Shown: positions 1-7,182 of the stretch, piece by piece
Layout of the letters: every line of letters starts with the position of its first letter
Position numbering within the stretch: position 1 is the stretch's first letter
Source of the DNA: an uncultured Sediminibacterium sp.
GTDB taxonomy: Bacteria > Bacteroidota > Bacteroidia > Chitinophagales > Chitinophagaceae
Direction of reading: 5' to 3'
Assembly (NCBI GenBank): GCA_937907555.1
Contig: CALEST010000382.1
Span: 1 to 8,663, forward strand
DNA: 8,663 nucleotides
Translations under genes and position numbers: made by a program
The notes under the pieces: generated by a model
Seen by the model: the letters and a program-made list of their open reading frames with translations, nothing else
What the model was told of the DNA's origin: nothing
Databases searched by the model: none

Positions 1-35
1 TAAAAATCAATATATTATAAAATTGTTAAAATATT

Positions 36-68
36 TTTGGAATTTCATTTAAAAGATTATTAGTTTTA
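36..68 (+). promoter_or_regulatory. Possible Bacteroidota-type promoter for the operon
   Basis: A TTTG at 36-39 is followed after 21 bases by TAGTTTTA at 61-68. The Bacteroidota sigma factor consensus is roughly TTTG, a spacer of about 20 bases, then TAnnTTTG, so the upstream box matches and the downstream box has one mismatch (final A for G). A start a few bases after 68 would leave a leader of about 30 nt before the susC-like ATG at 104. The region is very AT-rich, so chance matches are likely and the call is tentative. Confidence 0.3.
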
Positions 69-83
69 TGTCATACATAATAC
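63..83. promoter_or_regulatory. Imperfect palindrome upstream of susC, candidate operator
   Basis: TTATGT (66-71) and ACATAA (75-80) are perfect inverted repeats around a 3-base centre, CAT. After one mismatched pair (65/81), two further pairs (63-64 with 82-83) extend the symmetry to 21 bases. The inner GT-N3-AC core is the core known for operators of FadR-type GntR regulators, although the flanking bases do not follow the FadR-subfamily consensus. It overlaps the possible -7 box and start region, a position suited to repression. No regulator gene is in the window, so the binding protein is unknown. Confidence 0.4.
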
Positions 84-90
84 AATAATC

Positions 91-103
91 TAAATTGCTT
101 GCC
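91..103 (+). promoter_or_regulatory. TAAATT-CTTGC leader motif before susC
   Basis: The bases just before the ATG read TAAATTGCTTGCC. This resembles the leaders of the lyase gene (5082-5095) and the last gene (8498-8511), with one extra base between TAAATT and CTTGC. It may act in translation initiation, since no Shine-Dalgarno sequence is present, or be a degenerate promoter box. With one inserted base this is the weakest of the three copies. Confidence 0.25.
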
Positions 104-3100
104 ATGAACGCAAATCGCTTTAAACTCAGTTTGGTTGCATTGTTTACAATGCTTTCTACTGTGTTGTTAGCCCAAACCAAAAAAATCTCTGGTACCATCC
201 TGAGTGATGATGCCAAACCCATTGCCGGGGTTTCTGTTACCATCAAGGGTAAAAAATCGGGAACCCAAACCAACACTCAGGGTATATTTACCATTGAAGC
301 CAACGAAGGATCAACCCTCGTTTTCTCTATGGTAGGTTTTACTACCAGGGAAGTAGTAGTTGGTAATAGTGCTATCGTAGATCTAACGCTCAGTGCTGTA
401 GTTTCTGAGTTAGAAGATGTTGTAGTAACCGGTTATGGTTCTCAAAAAAGAAAAGAGATCACCGGTGCGGTAATTACAGTGAATCCCAAAGCTTTTGAAC
501 ATTCACCAACCACAAACGTTGCCACTGTATTGCAGGGTAATGCACCGGGTTTAAGAATCCAGCAGCGTACGGGTCAACCCGGCACCACCCCTTCTATTAC
601 TTTCAGAGGAGGTACAGAATTTGGTGGCGGTGGTACCCCTTTGTTTATTGTTGACGGAGTAATTGTTCCCTCTTTGTATGGATTAGACATCAATGATGTA
701 GCAACCATCGATTTATTAAAAGATGCCGCAACTACTGCTATTTATGGTGCAAGAGCTGCAAACGGTGTAGTGTTGGTTACTACTAAAAAAGGAAAGAAAG
801 GTAAAGCGCAAGTAACTTACTCATATCAAAATACAACCAACTATATCCGTAAAAATCCCTCCGAGTATTTGAGTGCATCCGATTATATCCGTATGAACCG
901 TCTGGGTATACAGGCAAGGTTCAGAGGAGATTCCTTAGACAACAATACCGGTGCAATGAACACAGACCGTGGACAGCTTTTAGGTGCATGGGGATGGGCA
1001 GTGAACTCAGGCTGGAGAACCGATTTAGGTTTATACACCACACAATTATTAAACAATGCCAACAGAGCACTTTTGAACGATTCCAGATGGAGATTATTGG
1101 TAGACCCTAATCCATTTGCTCCTGGCACAATGGATAGCATCATCTTTACCGATATCAGTGCAAGAGAAAGAGAGATGATGATATTGCAACAAAACAATAC
1201 CAGTGAGCACAATATCAATTTCTCAGGTGCAAATGAGCAAGGGAATTATGCATTGTCGTTAGGTTCTGTAAGAGATAACGGTATGATTATCGGCTCTCAG
1301 TTAAAGAGAATGAATTTGAATTTTAACGGGGGATTGAATATTGGGGAAAGATTAAAAGTGTCTACCAATATCAGCGCGTACAATGTAGAACAGGCTTTGC
1401 CATACGGCGGATTTGGCGGTGTTGATCCCGAGGGAGGTGCAGCGGGTGGATTGTTACAGCGTTTTGTAGGGGTGGCTCCAACCATTCGTTATACCAACTA
1501 TGCAACCGGCGAAATTCTGCCTGGTCCAAACGATGTTACTTTAGGTAACCCGGCATACTGGAGTAATTTAACTGTAAACAATACCAACCAGCAACGTTTC
1601 CTGGGTGGTATTAATTTAGAATATACCATTCTGCCCTATTTAAAAATATTGGCAAGTGGATCAGGATATTATCAATACACCAACAATAATTTCTTTACCA
1701 AAGCTTATCAGCAAGGTAATGGTGGTGCTATGAATACCAACAGAGCTGCCAGTTTTAATACATCTAAAACCATGCAGTACACCACCAATGCATTCCTGCA
1801 ATTCAGCAAGCGTTTTAAAGAACACAATGTAACGGCATTGGCAGGGATGGAATTTTATGATTACAAAAACTATGTTACTTCTGGTTTTGCGCAAGGGGCT
1901 CCAACCGATTTAATTCCATGGTTGGCAGCAGCTACACCTCCTAATGTGCAGGGAACTACCATCGTAAATCCTGCAGGTGCTTCTTCTAACTTTGATCAGT
2001 GGGAAAGAATTGCCTCTTCTATTGCACGGGTAAACTATTCATTTATGAATCGTTATTTATTAACCGCAGTAGTAAGAGTGGATGGTTCCAGCCGATTGAA
2101 GAAAGGAAATTATTATGGTACATTCCCCGGTGTTTCTTTGGGATGGAATATGCACGAAGAAGGATTCTATAAAAACTCTTTTTTGTCTAAGTATATAACA
2201 AGAGTTAAACCCAGATTAAGTTATGGTGTTAATGGTAATGTAAGCTCCTTAGGATTCTTTGCTACTTCTCAGGTATACAACAATGCAGGAACCTATAATG
2301 GTTTCGGCGGTACCTATGTAGCCAACTATATCAATTCCGATGTTAGATGGGAACGTACGAATAGCTTGAACATTGGATTGGATGCGGGTATCTTAAATGA
2401 AAAAGTTACATTCAGTGTTGATTATTTTGTTAGAAACGTATTTGACAAATTAGCCGGATTAAATATCTCTTCTCAAACTGGATTCAGCAGTTTCACCACT
2501 AACCTGGGTCAATTACAAAATCGAGGAATTGAGTTGGTAGTGAATGCCAAAATTATTGAACCTAAAACAGACGGGGGATTTGCTTTATCTGTAGGCGCTA
2601 ACTATTATCATGTAAAAAGTTATGCTAAAAAATTACCTTTCAATGGTCTGGAAGGTAACAGAACCAGCGGCTTCTTTGTATGGGATCCTAAAAATCCGGG
2701 TAAACAAATTTATGTGGGTGGTTTAGTAGAAGGACAGCGCATTGGCTTAGATGAAGTATGGGCGCCTAAGTGGGATGGTATTTACACCGATCCTTCAACC
2801 ATTGCCAGAGATGCCAATGTTTATAATGCATTCTTGCCTTATAATAACAAACGCATTAAGCAATTGGGTGATGCACAATGGCATCAGGTAAATCCTAACG
2901 ATACCATCGACAGCAGACAATTTGTTTATGTAGGCAGAACTACGCCACAACATATGGGTGGTTTTAATATTGCCAGTTCATTTAAGGGTATCCGATTATA
3001 TGCACAGTTCGATTACGCATTTGGTTTTGTGGTTTTGAATAACCAGATTGTAAGAGGGTTAAGTCAGGTACAGGGTTCACAAAACTCTACCACAGATGTA

Positions 3101-3451
3101 TTAAAAACATGGACGCCAAACAATCCTACTGCAACCATGCCCAGATACTATTGGGCAAACCAGGGTAGAAACTATGCTACAGATGCAAGTGGAAACAATC
3201 CTGCAGCCAACTTATGGGAGAAAGGAGATTATGTAATGCTGAGAGAATTAACCCTGGCATATGATTTACCCGGGACTGTTATCAGCAGATACTTAGCCAA
3301 CAGAGTTAAAGGATTGAGCGTAAACGTTACGGGATCTAACCTATTCTACCTATCTGGTTACAGCGGTAATTTCCCGGAAGTGGGAGGAGTAGACCAGGGT
3401 AAATTCCCTCTACCCCGAAGATTAACCATTGGCGTAAGAGTAACCCTGTAA
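104..3451 (+). CDS. SusC/RagA-family TonB-dependent outer-membrane transporter
   Basis: This 1115-residue protein is an outer-membrane beta-barrel that imports oligosaccharides or sugars with energy from TonB. I chose the ATG at 104 over an in-frame TTG at 95 because it places a clean signal peptide at the N-terminus (basic start, hydrophobic residues 8-22, likely cleavage near LLA/Q at 23-24). Residues about 27-100 form a carboxypeptidase-D regulatory-like domain (KISGTI...FSMVGF). A TonB-box-like VVVTGYG lies at 106-112. The plug covers about 117-228 and holds FIVDGV and AIYGARAANGVVLVTTKKG. The rest is barrel, ending in the typical PRRLTIGVRVTL. No STN signalling domain is seen, so control through an anti-sigma factor is not suggested. 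It is 20 bp from its SusD partner. The neighbouring lyase and mutarotase suggest sialic acid or sialoglycans as cargo, making it functionally like NanO; that substrate is inferred from context only. Confidence 0.95.
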   Translation: MNANRFKLSLVALFTMLSTVLLAQTKKISGTILSDDAKPIAGVSVTIKGKKSGTQTNTQGIFTIEANEGSTLVFSMVGFTTREVVVGNSAIVDLTLSAVVSELEDVVVTGYGSQKRKEITGAVITVNPKAFEHSPTTNVATVLQGNAPGLRIQQRTGQPGTTPSITFRGGTEFGGGGTPLFIVDGVIVPSLYGLDINDVATIDLLKDAATTAIYGARAANGVVLVTTKKGKKGKAQVTYSYQNTTNYIRKNPSEYLSASDYIRMNRLGIQARFRGDSLDNNTGAMNTDRGQLLGAWGWAVNSGWRTDLGLYTTQLLNNANRALLNDSRWRLLVDPNPFAPGTMDSIIFTDISAREREMMILQQNNTSEHNINFSGANEQGNYALSLGSVRDNGMIIGSQLKRMNLNFNGGLNIGERLKVSTNISAYNVEQALPYGGFGGVDPEGGAAGGLLQRFVGVAPTIRYTNYATGEILPGPNDVTLGNPAYWSNLTVNNTNQQRFLGGINLEYTILPYLKILASGSGYYQYTNNNFFTKAYQQGNGGAMNTNRAASFNTSKTMQYTTNAFLQFSKRFKEHNVTALAGMEFYDYKNYVTSGFAQGAPTDLIPWLAAATPPNVQGTTIVNPAGASSNFDQWERIASSIARVNYSFMNRYLLTAVVRVDGSSRLKKGNYYGTFPGVSLGWNMHEEGFYKNSFLSKYITRVKPRLSYGVNGNVSSLGFFATSQVYNNAGTYNGFGGTYVANYINSDVRWERTNSLNIGLDAGILNEKVTFSVDYFVRNVFDKLAGLNISSQTGFSSFTTNLGQLQNRGIELVVNAKIIEPKTDGGFALSVGANYYHVKSYAKKLPFNGLEGNRTSGFFVWDPKNPGKQIYVGGLVEGQRIGLDEVWAPKWDGIYTDPSTIARDANVYNAFLPYNNKRIKQLGDAQWHQVNPNDTIDSRQFVYVGRTTPQHMGGFNIASSFKGIRLYAQFDYAFGFVVLNNQIVRGLSQVQGSQNSTTDVLKTWTPNNPTATMPRYYWANQGRNYATDASGNNPAANLWEKGDYVMLRELTLAYDLPGTVISRYLANRVKGLSVNVTGSNLFYLSGYSGNFPEVGGVDQGKFPLPRRLTIGVRVTL

Positions 3452-3471
3452 AGGATTGTTCAATTATTAAA

Positions 3472-5004
3472 ATGAAAGTAATGAAACACAATAAAATATT
3501 TACAACAGCTGCACTGTTACTTATGTTGGTAGCGGCAGCATGTACCAAAAAATTAGATGAAGTAGTACCCCAGAGTAGCATTAGTAAAGATCAGGCACTA
3601 AAAGATCCCAATGCTGCCAGAACACTCTACTATGGTACTTATGGATTATTCCGTTCTTATGCCAGTACCTTTTATCAGCTGGGCGAGATGCGTGGTGATA
3701 TATGGGTAGATGGTTTATTCACTGAAAGTGTTGACGGTGGTTTACAAAATTTATACCGTCACAATATTAGCAGTCTGAATGTACCATTTGCTAACTGGGG
3801 TGGTATGTACAATCTTTTATACAACTTTAATAATGTTATAAAGATTATACCTCAAACACCTTTGCCGGATGCTGAAAAAACAAGAATCCTGGCGGAAGTT
3901 CACGGGTTAAGAGCCTATGTATATTATACCATGCTAAGAACCTGGGGAGATGTTCCTTTGAACACCGAACCAGTTGAAACCCTTACCAATACAGCAGCTA
4001 CTTACAAACCAAGAACAGGAGCGGATTCAATCATGCTTCAGGTAAAAGCAGATATTGCTAAATCTTTAGATCTGTTTGGAACGGCAACACCTGTATCTAC
4101 TGATAAACGAGTGGTATGGAGTAAGCTTGCCACACTTGTATTAAAAGGAGATGTTTTTATTTGGTCAGGAACCCATATGGGTGGCGGAGCGGCAGATTTT
4201 ACCACCGCAAAAGCTGCATTGCAAGAAGTAAGAAACCTGCAGGGTGCCAATTTAAATTTACAGGCTAACTACCGCGACATTTTTGATCCCACCAAAAAAG
4301 TGAACAATGCCGAAATGATTTTTGCAGTAAACTACGAATTGCAACAAGCACAACTGACTTTCTTTGGTAATTTCTCAGTTAACTCTATACAGGCAAATAC
4401 CTTATCATTTGCACAGGCAGCTACACCAACGGTGGCTTCAGTATATCCTTATGTAAGTGGTGCCAACAGAGTGGGAATGAACCAGGCAATGATTACCCGT
4501 TTAACTTCAGGAATAGCAGATCAGCGAATCAGCAATACATTCAGAGTAATGTATTCCAATGCCGCTCCCTTTGCTATCAGAGGGGTAATGTTGACCAAAT
4601 ATTTGGGAACAGTAGCGGGCACATCACAAATTTACAATAATGATTATCCTATTTATCGTTATGCGGATGTGTTGTTGTTGTTAGCGGAAGCCAAAACCAA
4701 ATTGGGAGAAGACCCTTCAGCTGAAATCAATGCGATTCGTTTGCGTGCATATGGATCGGGTTATACTCCTTTTGTGAGTGGAAGCCAATCAGCTAATATG
4801 AACGCAATTTTAGAAGAATACCTGCGTGAGTTTATTGGTGAAGGCAAGCGTTGGTGGGCACTTCGCAGAGCTGGCGATAGTTATGTGTATGCCAATACCA
4901 ATCCGGCTTTCCTGAGCCCAAGCAGTACAGCCAAGTTCTTATTGCCACTTTCTTTGACCATGCTGAATGCAGACCCATTGTTAAAGCAAACAGCTGGTTA
5001 CTAA
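3472..5004 (+). CDS. SusD/RagB-family surface glycan-binding lipoprotein
   Basis: This 510-residue lipoprotein would sit on the cell surface as the lid of the SusC-type barrel and bind the glycan. The signal peptide has a lipobox, VAAAC, with the lipidated cysteine at residue 24 and acidic residues (KKLDE) shortly after, as in surface-exported Bacteroidota lipoproteins. SusD-family landmarks follow: the N-terminal helical region NAARTLYYGTYGLFRSY (47-63), HGLRAYVYYTMLRTWGDVPL (144-163), YPIYRYADVLLLLAEAKTKLG (392-412), REFIGEGKRWWALRR (452-466), and a C-terminal end in LLPLSLTMLNADPLL. The ATG at 3472 and one at 3481 are both possible and both leave an intact signal peptide; 3472 is preceded by an A/T-rich TTAAA leader. 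Length and architecture are normal. By context it would be a NanU-like sialic-acid binder, which the sequence alone does not show. Confidence 0.94.
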   Translation: MKVMKHNKIFTTAALLLMLVAAACTKKLDEVVPQSSISKDQALKDPNAARTLYYGTYGLFRSYASTFYQLGEMRGDIWVDGLFTESVDGGLQNLYRHNISSLNVPFANWGGMYNLLYNFNNVIKIIPQTPLPDAEKTRILAEVHGLRAYVYYTMLRTWGDVPLNTEPVETLTNTAATYKPRTGADSIMLQVKADIAKSLDLFGTATPVSTDKRVVWSKLATLVLKGDVFIWSGTHMGGGAADFTTAKAALQEVRNLQGANLNLQANYRDIFDPTKKVNNAEMIFAVNYELQQAQLTFFGNFSVNSIQANTLSFAQAATPTVASVYPYVSGANRVGMNQAMITRLTSGIADQRISNTFRVMYSNAAPFAIRGVMLTKYLGTVAGTSQIYNNDYPIYRYADVLLLLAEAKTKLGEDPSAEINAIRLRAYGSGYTPFVSGSQSANMNAILEEYLREFIGEGKRWWALRRAGDSYVYANTNPAFLSPSSTAKFLLPLSLTMLNADPLLKQTAGY

Positions 5005-5047
5005 AAAATAGTTTATTAAGCAAGCATAAATGGTAGTTTTGAAAAAC

Positions 5048-5071
5048 CAGGGGGGTAGCCATACCCCCCTG
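5048..5071. terminator. Strong GC-rich hairpin between susD and the lyase gene
   Basis: A perfect 10-bp stem, CAGGGGGGTA with TACCCCCCTG, closes a 4-base GCCA loop. It starts 44 bp after the susD stop and ends 24 bp before the lyase ATG. No T-run follows directly on the plus strand (GCATTTATCC comes next), so it is not a classical intrinsic terminator for the operon. On the minus strand the stem is followed by GTTTTTC, but no minus-strand gene needs ending there. An attenuator, or an mRNA 3'-end stabiliser that keeps susCD transcripts more abundant than the downstream ones, are the likelier roles. An outer 7-bp pairing (ATAAATG 5026-5032 with CATTTAT 5072-5078) could lengthen it. Confidence 0.5.
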
Positions 5072-5081
5072 CATTTATCCT

Positions 5082-5095
5082 TATAAATTTTTGTT
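5082..5095 (+). promoter_or_regulatory. TATAAATTnTTGnT leader motif before the lyase gene
   Basis: The 14 bases abutting the lyase ATG, TATAAATTTTTGTT, match the 14 bases abutting the start of the last gene (8498-8511) at 12 positions. The motif resembles the Bacteroidota -7 box TAnnTTTG but with two extra bases inside it, and it lies so close to the ATG that a promoter would give a leaderless mRNA. An AT-rich translation-initiation region is the other reading. Confidence 0.3.
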
Positions 5096-6037
5096 ATGGA
5101 ATTTACCCATTTGCAAGGATTGATTGCTGCCCCTTTTACACCGATGCATGCTGATGGTAGTGTGCATCTGGAATTGATTCCTGATTATTATGCTTTACTA
5201 AAAGCCAATGGAATTACGGGTGCTTTTATTTGCGGATCAACAGGTGAGGGTGTTTCCCTTACACTAAAAGAAAAGAAGTCTGTGGCAGAAGCCTGGGCGG
5301 CTTGTAGCAAAAATGATCCTTTTTTTTCTGTGATGCCCTTGTTAGGGGGAACCTGTATTGCCGATGCCAAAGAGTTGGTAATGCATGCAAAATCCATAGG
5401 ATTGGATGCCGTTTCATTTACCGCACCTTCTTATTTTAAACCTGCCAATGTGCAAATGCTGGCTGAATGTTGCAAAGAAATTGCCGCAGTAGTTCCAGAT
5501 ATGCCTTTCTATTATTATCATATTCCCGTATTAACCGGAGTAGGTTTTCCTATGTACGATTTATTACAGGCAGTTGATGGACTGATCCCCAATTTTGCCG
5601 GTGTAAAATATACCCATGAAGATTTTATGGATTTTCTTTCTTGTTTACATTTTAAGAATGGCAAATACGATATGGTCTGGGGGAGAGATGAAAATATGCT
5701 TCCGGCCCTGGCTATCGGAACCAAAGCATCTATCGGCAGTACGTATAATTATGCAGCTCCTTTGTATCATCGTTTAATTCAGGCATTTGAAGCAGGAGAT
5801 TTATTAAGTGCACAGCAATTACAACAACAATCTATTAATATGATCAGGTTGTTGGGTAAATATGGTGGAATAGCCACTGGTAAAGCCTATATGAAATTGA
5901 TTGGACTGAATTGTGGTGAGTTTCGATTGCCTGTAAAGAATATGGATGCAATTGCTTTTGAACAATTTAAACAAGAGGTAGCAACCTTATCTTTTGAACA
6001 GTACTGCTCAAAAAAACCCATTGCAACAAAACAATAA
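5096..6037 (+). CDS. nanA: N-acetylneuraminate lyase (sialic acid aldolase)
   Basis: This 313-residue cytoplasmic enzyme of the DHDPS/NAL class I aldolase family should cleave N-acetylneuraminate to N-acetylmannosamine and pyruvate. The carboxylate-binding motif GSTGEG is at 47-52. The catalytic tyrosine is likely Y141 in PFYYYHIP (137-144), and the Schiff-base lysine is K171 in GVKYTHEDFMDF. The strings PFYYYHIP..TGV and GSTYNY (214-219), and a C-terminal FRLPV, resemble vertebrate NPL as I recall it more than the E. coli enzyme, which has VVYNIP at the first site. Length is normal. No signal peptide is present, as expected for a cytosolic enzyme. It follows the hairpin gap after susD and is only 2 bp from the mutarotase gene, so the two are probably co-translated. 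A related DHDPS-family aldolase is possible, but the NanM-type neighbour argues for sialic acid. Confidence 0.9.
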   Translation: MEFTHLQGLIAAPFTPMHADGSVHLELIPDYYALLKANGITGAFICGSTGEGVSLTLKEKKSVAEAWAACSKNDPFFSVMPLLGGTCIADAKELVMHAKSIGLDAVSFTAPSYFKPANVQMLAECCKEIAAVVPDMPFYYYHIPVLTGVGFPMYDLLQAVDGLIPNFAGVKYTHEDFMDFLSCLHFKNGKYDMVWGRDENMLPALAIGTKASIGSTYNYAAPLYHRLIQAFEAGDLLSAQQLQQQSINMIRLLGKYGGIATGKAYMKLIGLNCGEFRLPVKNMDAIAFEQFKQEVATLSFEQYCSKKPIATKQ

Positions 6038-6039
6038 TC

Positions 6040-7182
6040 ATGCGAGTTCATGTTATTATTTTATTCTTTCTACTAATTTCACAGCATGTGATTGCTCAAT
6101 TACATTTCAATACTCATCTTAAAACTGCGGTTGCCGCAGAACTACCTAATATAGGAGTGGCAGGGCCTGTTACAGGAACTGTTAATAATTATTTAGTGGT
6201 TGCAGGAGGGGCTAATTTCCCTGAAGCAATGCCCTGGAAGGGAGGGGCAAAAAAATATCAGGATCAAATTTTTATTTATCAGCAAACAAACAGCAAACTT
6301 ATTCTGAAGAGCAAGACACAACAATTGCCAGCGCCGGTTGCGTATGCTGCTGTATGTAGTTCTCCGCAAGGTATTGTATATGCAGGTGGTGAGAATGCCG
6401 AAGGTATCAGCAACAAAACCTGGTTGCTGAAATGGAATTCAAAACAAGAATCGGTTGTAATAAAAGCCTTTCCTGATTTGCCCATTCCACTTACCAATGC
6501 TTCTGCTGTTTTTGTGAACAATCGGGTCTATCTTGTTGGAGGTGAAACAGCAAATGCCACCAGCTCCGCACTTTATTTTTTAGACCTGCTGAATATTGAA
6601 AAAGGCTGGCAAGGATTGTGCAATCTTCCTCAACCCTTATCACACCTGGTATTAACGATAATCAATAAAGAAAATACATCTTCTTTCTATGTAATGGGTG
6701 GGAGACAAAAAAATCCCGGCGGTATTAGTAGTTTCAGCAATAAAACCTATCGATACAATATAAAAAATGATTCCTGGGAAACAATGGAAGATATGCCTTA
6801 TGCGCTAAGCGCAGGAACAGGTGTTTGTTGGAACAATAACCAAATAATCATTTTTGGGGGGGACCGTGGTATTGTATTTAATCAGGTAGAGCAATTGTTG
6901 GTTGCAATAGCCAATGAAACAAATACTGAAAAAAAGCAAGAATTGATTCATCAGAAAAATCAGCTACAGGAAAACCATCCCGGCTTTAGCAAAGAAATAC
7001 TTGCTTACAATATAAATACGAATCATTGGAGTAAAATTGGAGAACTCACACAGGCAACACCTGTTACTACTACTGCTTTTTTTTGGAATGGGGCAGTGTT
7101 TATTCCAAGCGGAGAAATAAAAGCGGGTATACGATCTAATAAAATTTTACAAATTAATATTCAACCCCCGAACCGTGAATAA
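6040..7182 (+). CDS. nanM: NanM-like N-acetylneuraminate epimerase/mutarotase, kelch beta-propeller
   Basis: This 380-residue protein belongs to the cyclically permuted mutarotase family, whose E. coli member NanM interconverts the anomers of sialic acid in the periplasm. A signal peptide is clear (hydrophobic residues 4-19, likely cleavage after HVIAQ near 20). Kelch-type blades carry paired glycines at VVAGGANF (53-60), VYAGGENAEG (113-122), VYLVGGET (163-170), YVMGGRQ (217-223) and IIIFGGDRG (269-277). NFPEAMPWKGG (59-69) and the charged helical insert at about 279-313, followed by HPGFSKEIL, are family hallmarks as I recall them, as is the end IPSGEIKAGIR (355-365). The start is 2 bp after the lyase stop, and the end overlaps the transporter start by 8 bp, which indicates a tight operon. 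A run of seven G at 6856-6862 encodes the FGGD blade. Confidence 0.88.
   Translation: MRVHVIILFFLLISQHVIAQLHFNTHLKTAVAAELPNIGVAGPVTGTVNNYLVVAGGANFPEAMPWKGGAKKYQDQIFIYQQTNSKLILKSKTQQLPAPVAYAAVCSSPQGIVYAGGENAEGISNKTWLLKWNSKQESVVIKAFPDLPIPLTNASAVFVNNRVYLVGGETANATSSALYFLDLLNIEKGWQGLCNLPQPLSHLVLTIINKENTSSFYVMGGRQKNPGGISSFSNKTYRYNIKNDSWETMEDMPYALSAGTGVCWNNNQIIIFGGDRGIVFNQVEQLLVAIANETNTEKKQELIHQKNQLQENHPGFSKEILAYNINTNHWSKIGELTQATPVTTTAFFWNGAVFIPSGEIKAGIRSNKILQINIQPPNRE

Noticed and set aside
12..34. Inverted repeat ATATTATAA / TTAAAATAT with a 5-base spacer
   Set aside because: The arms are purely A/T with a mismatch, in a region that is almost all A/T, so chance is a sufficient explanation.
883..1218. 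Minus-strand open frame of 111 codons within the susC gene
   Set aside because: It is fully antisense to a well-conserved SusC coding region, with no domain signal of its own.
104..5004. A starch or other polysaccharide utilisation locus as the role of the SusC/SusD pair
   Set aside because: No amylase or other polysaccharide-degrading enzyme is in view, while the adjacent lyase and NanM-type mutarotase point to sialic acid; the SusC/SusD sequences alone cannot decide the substrate.
4832..5074. Minus-strand open frame of 80 codons covering the end of susD and the hairpin
   Set aside because: It overlaps a clear SusD gene, has no recognisable domain, and part of it is the palindromic stem; it looks like a shadow frame.
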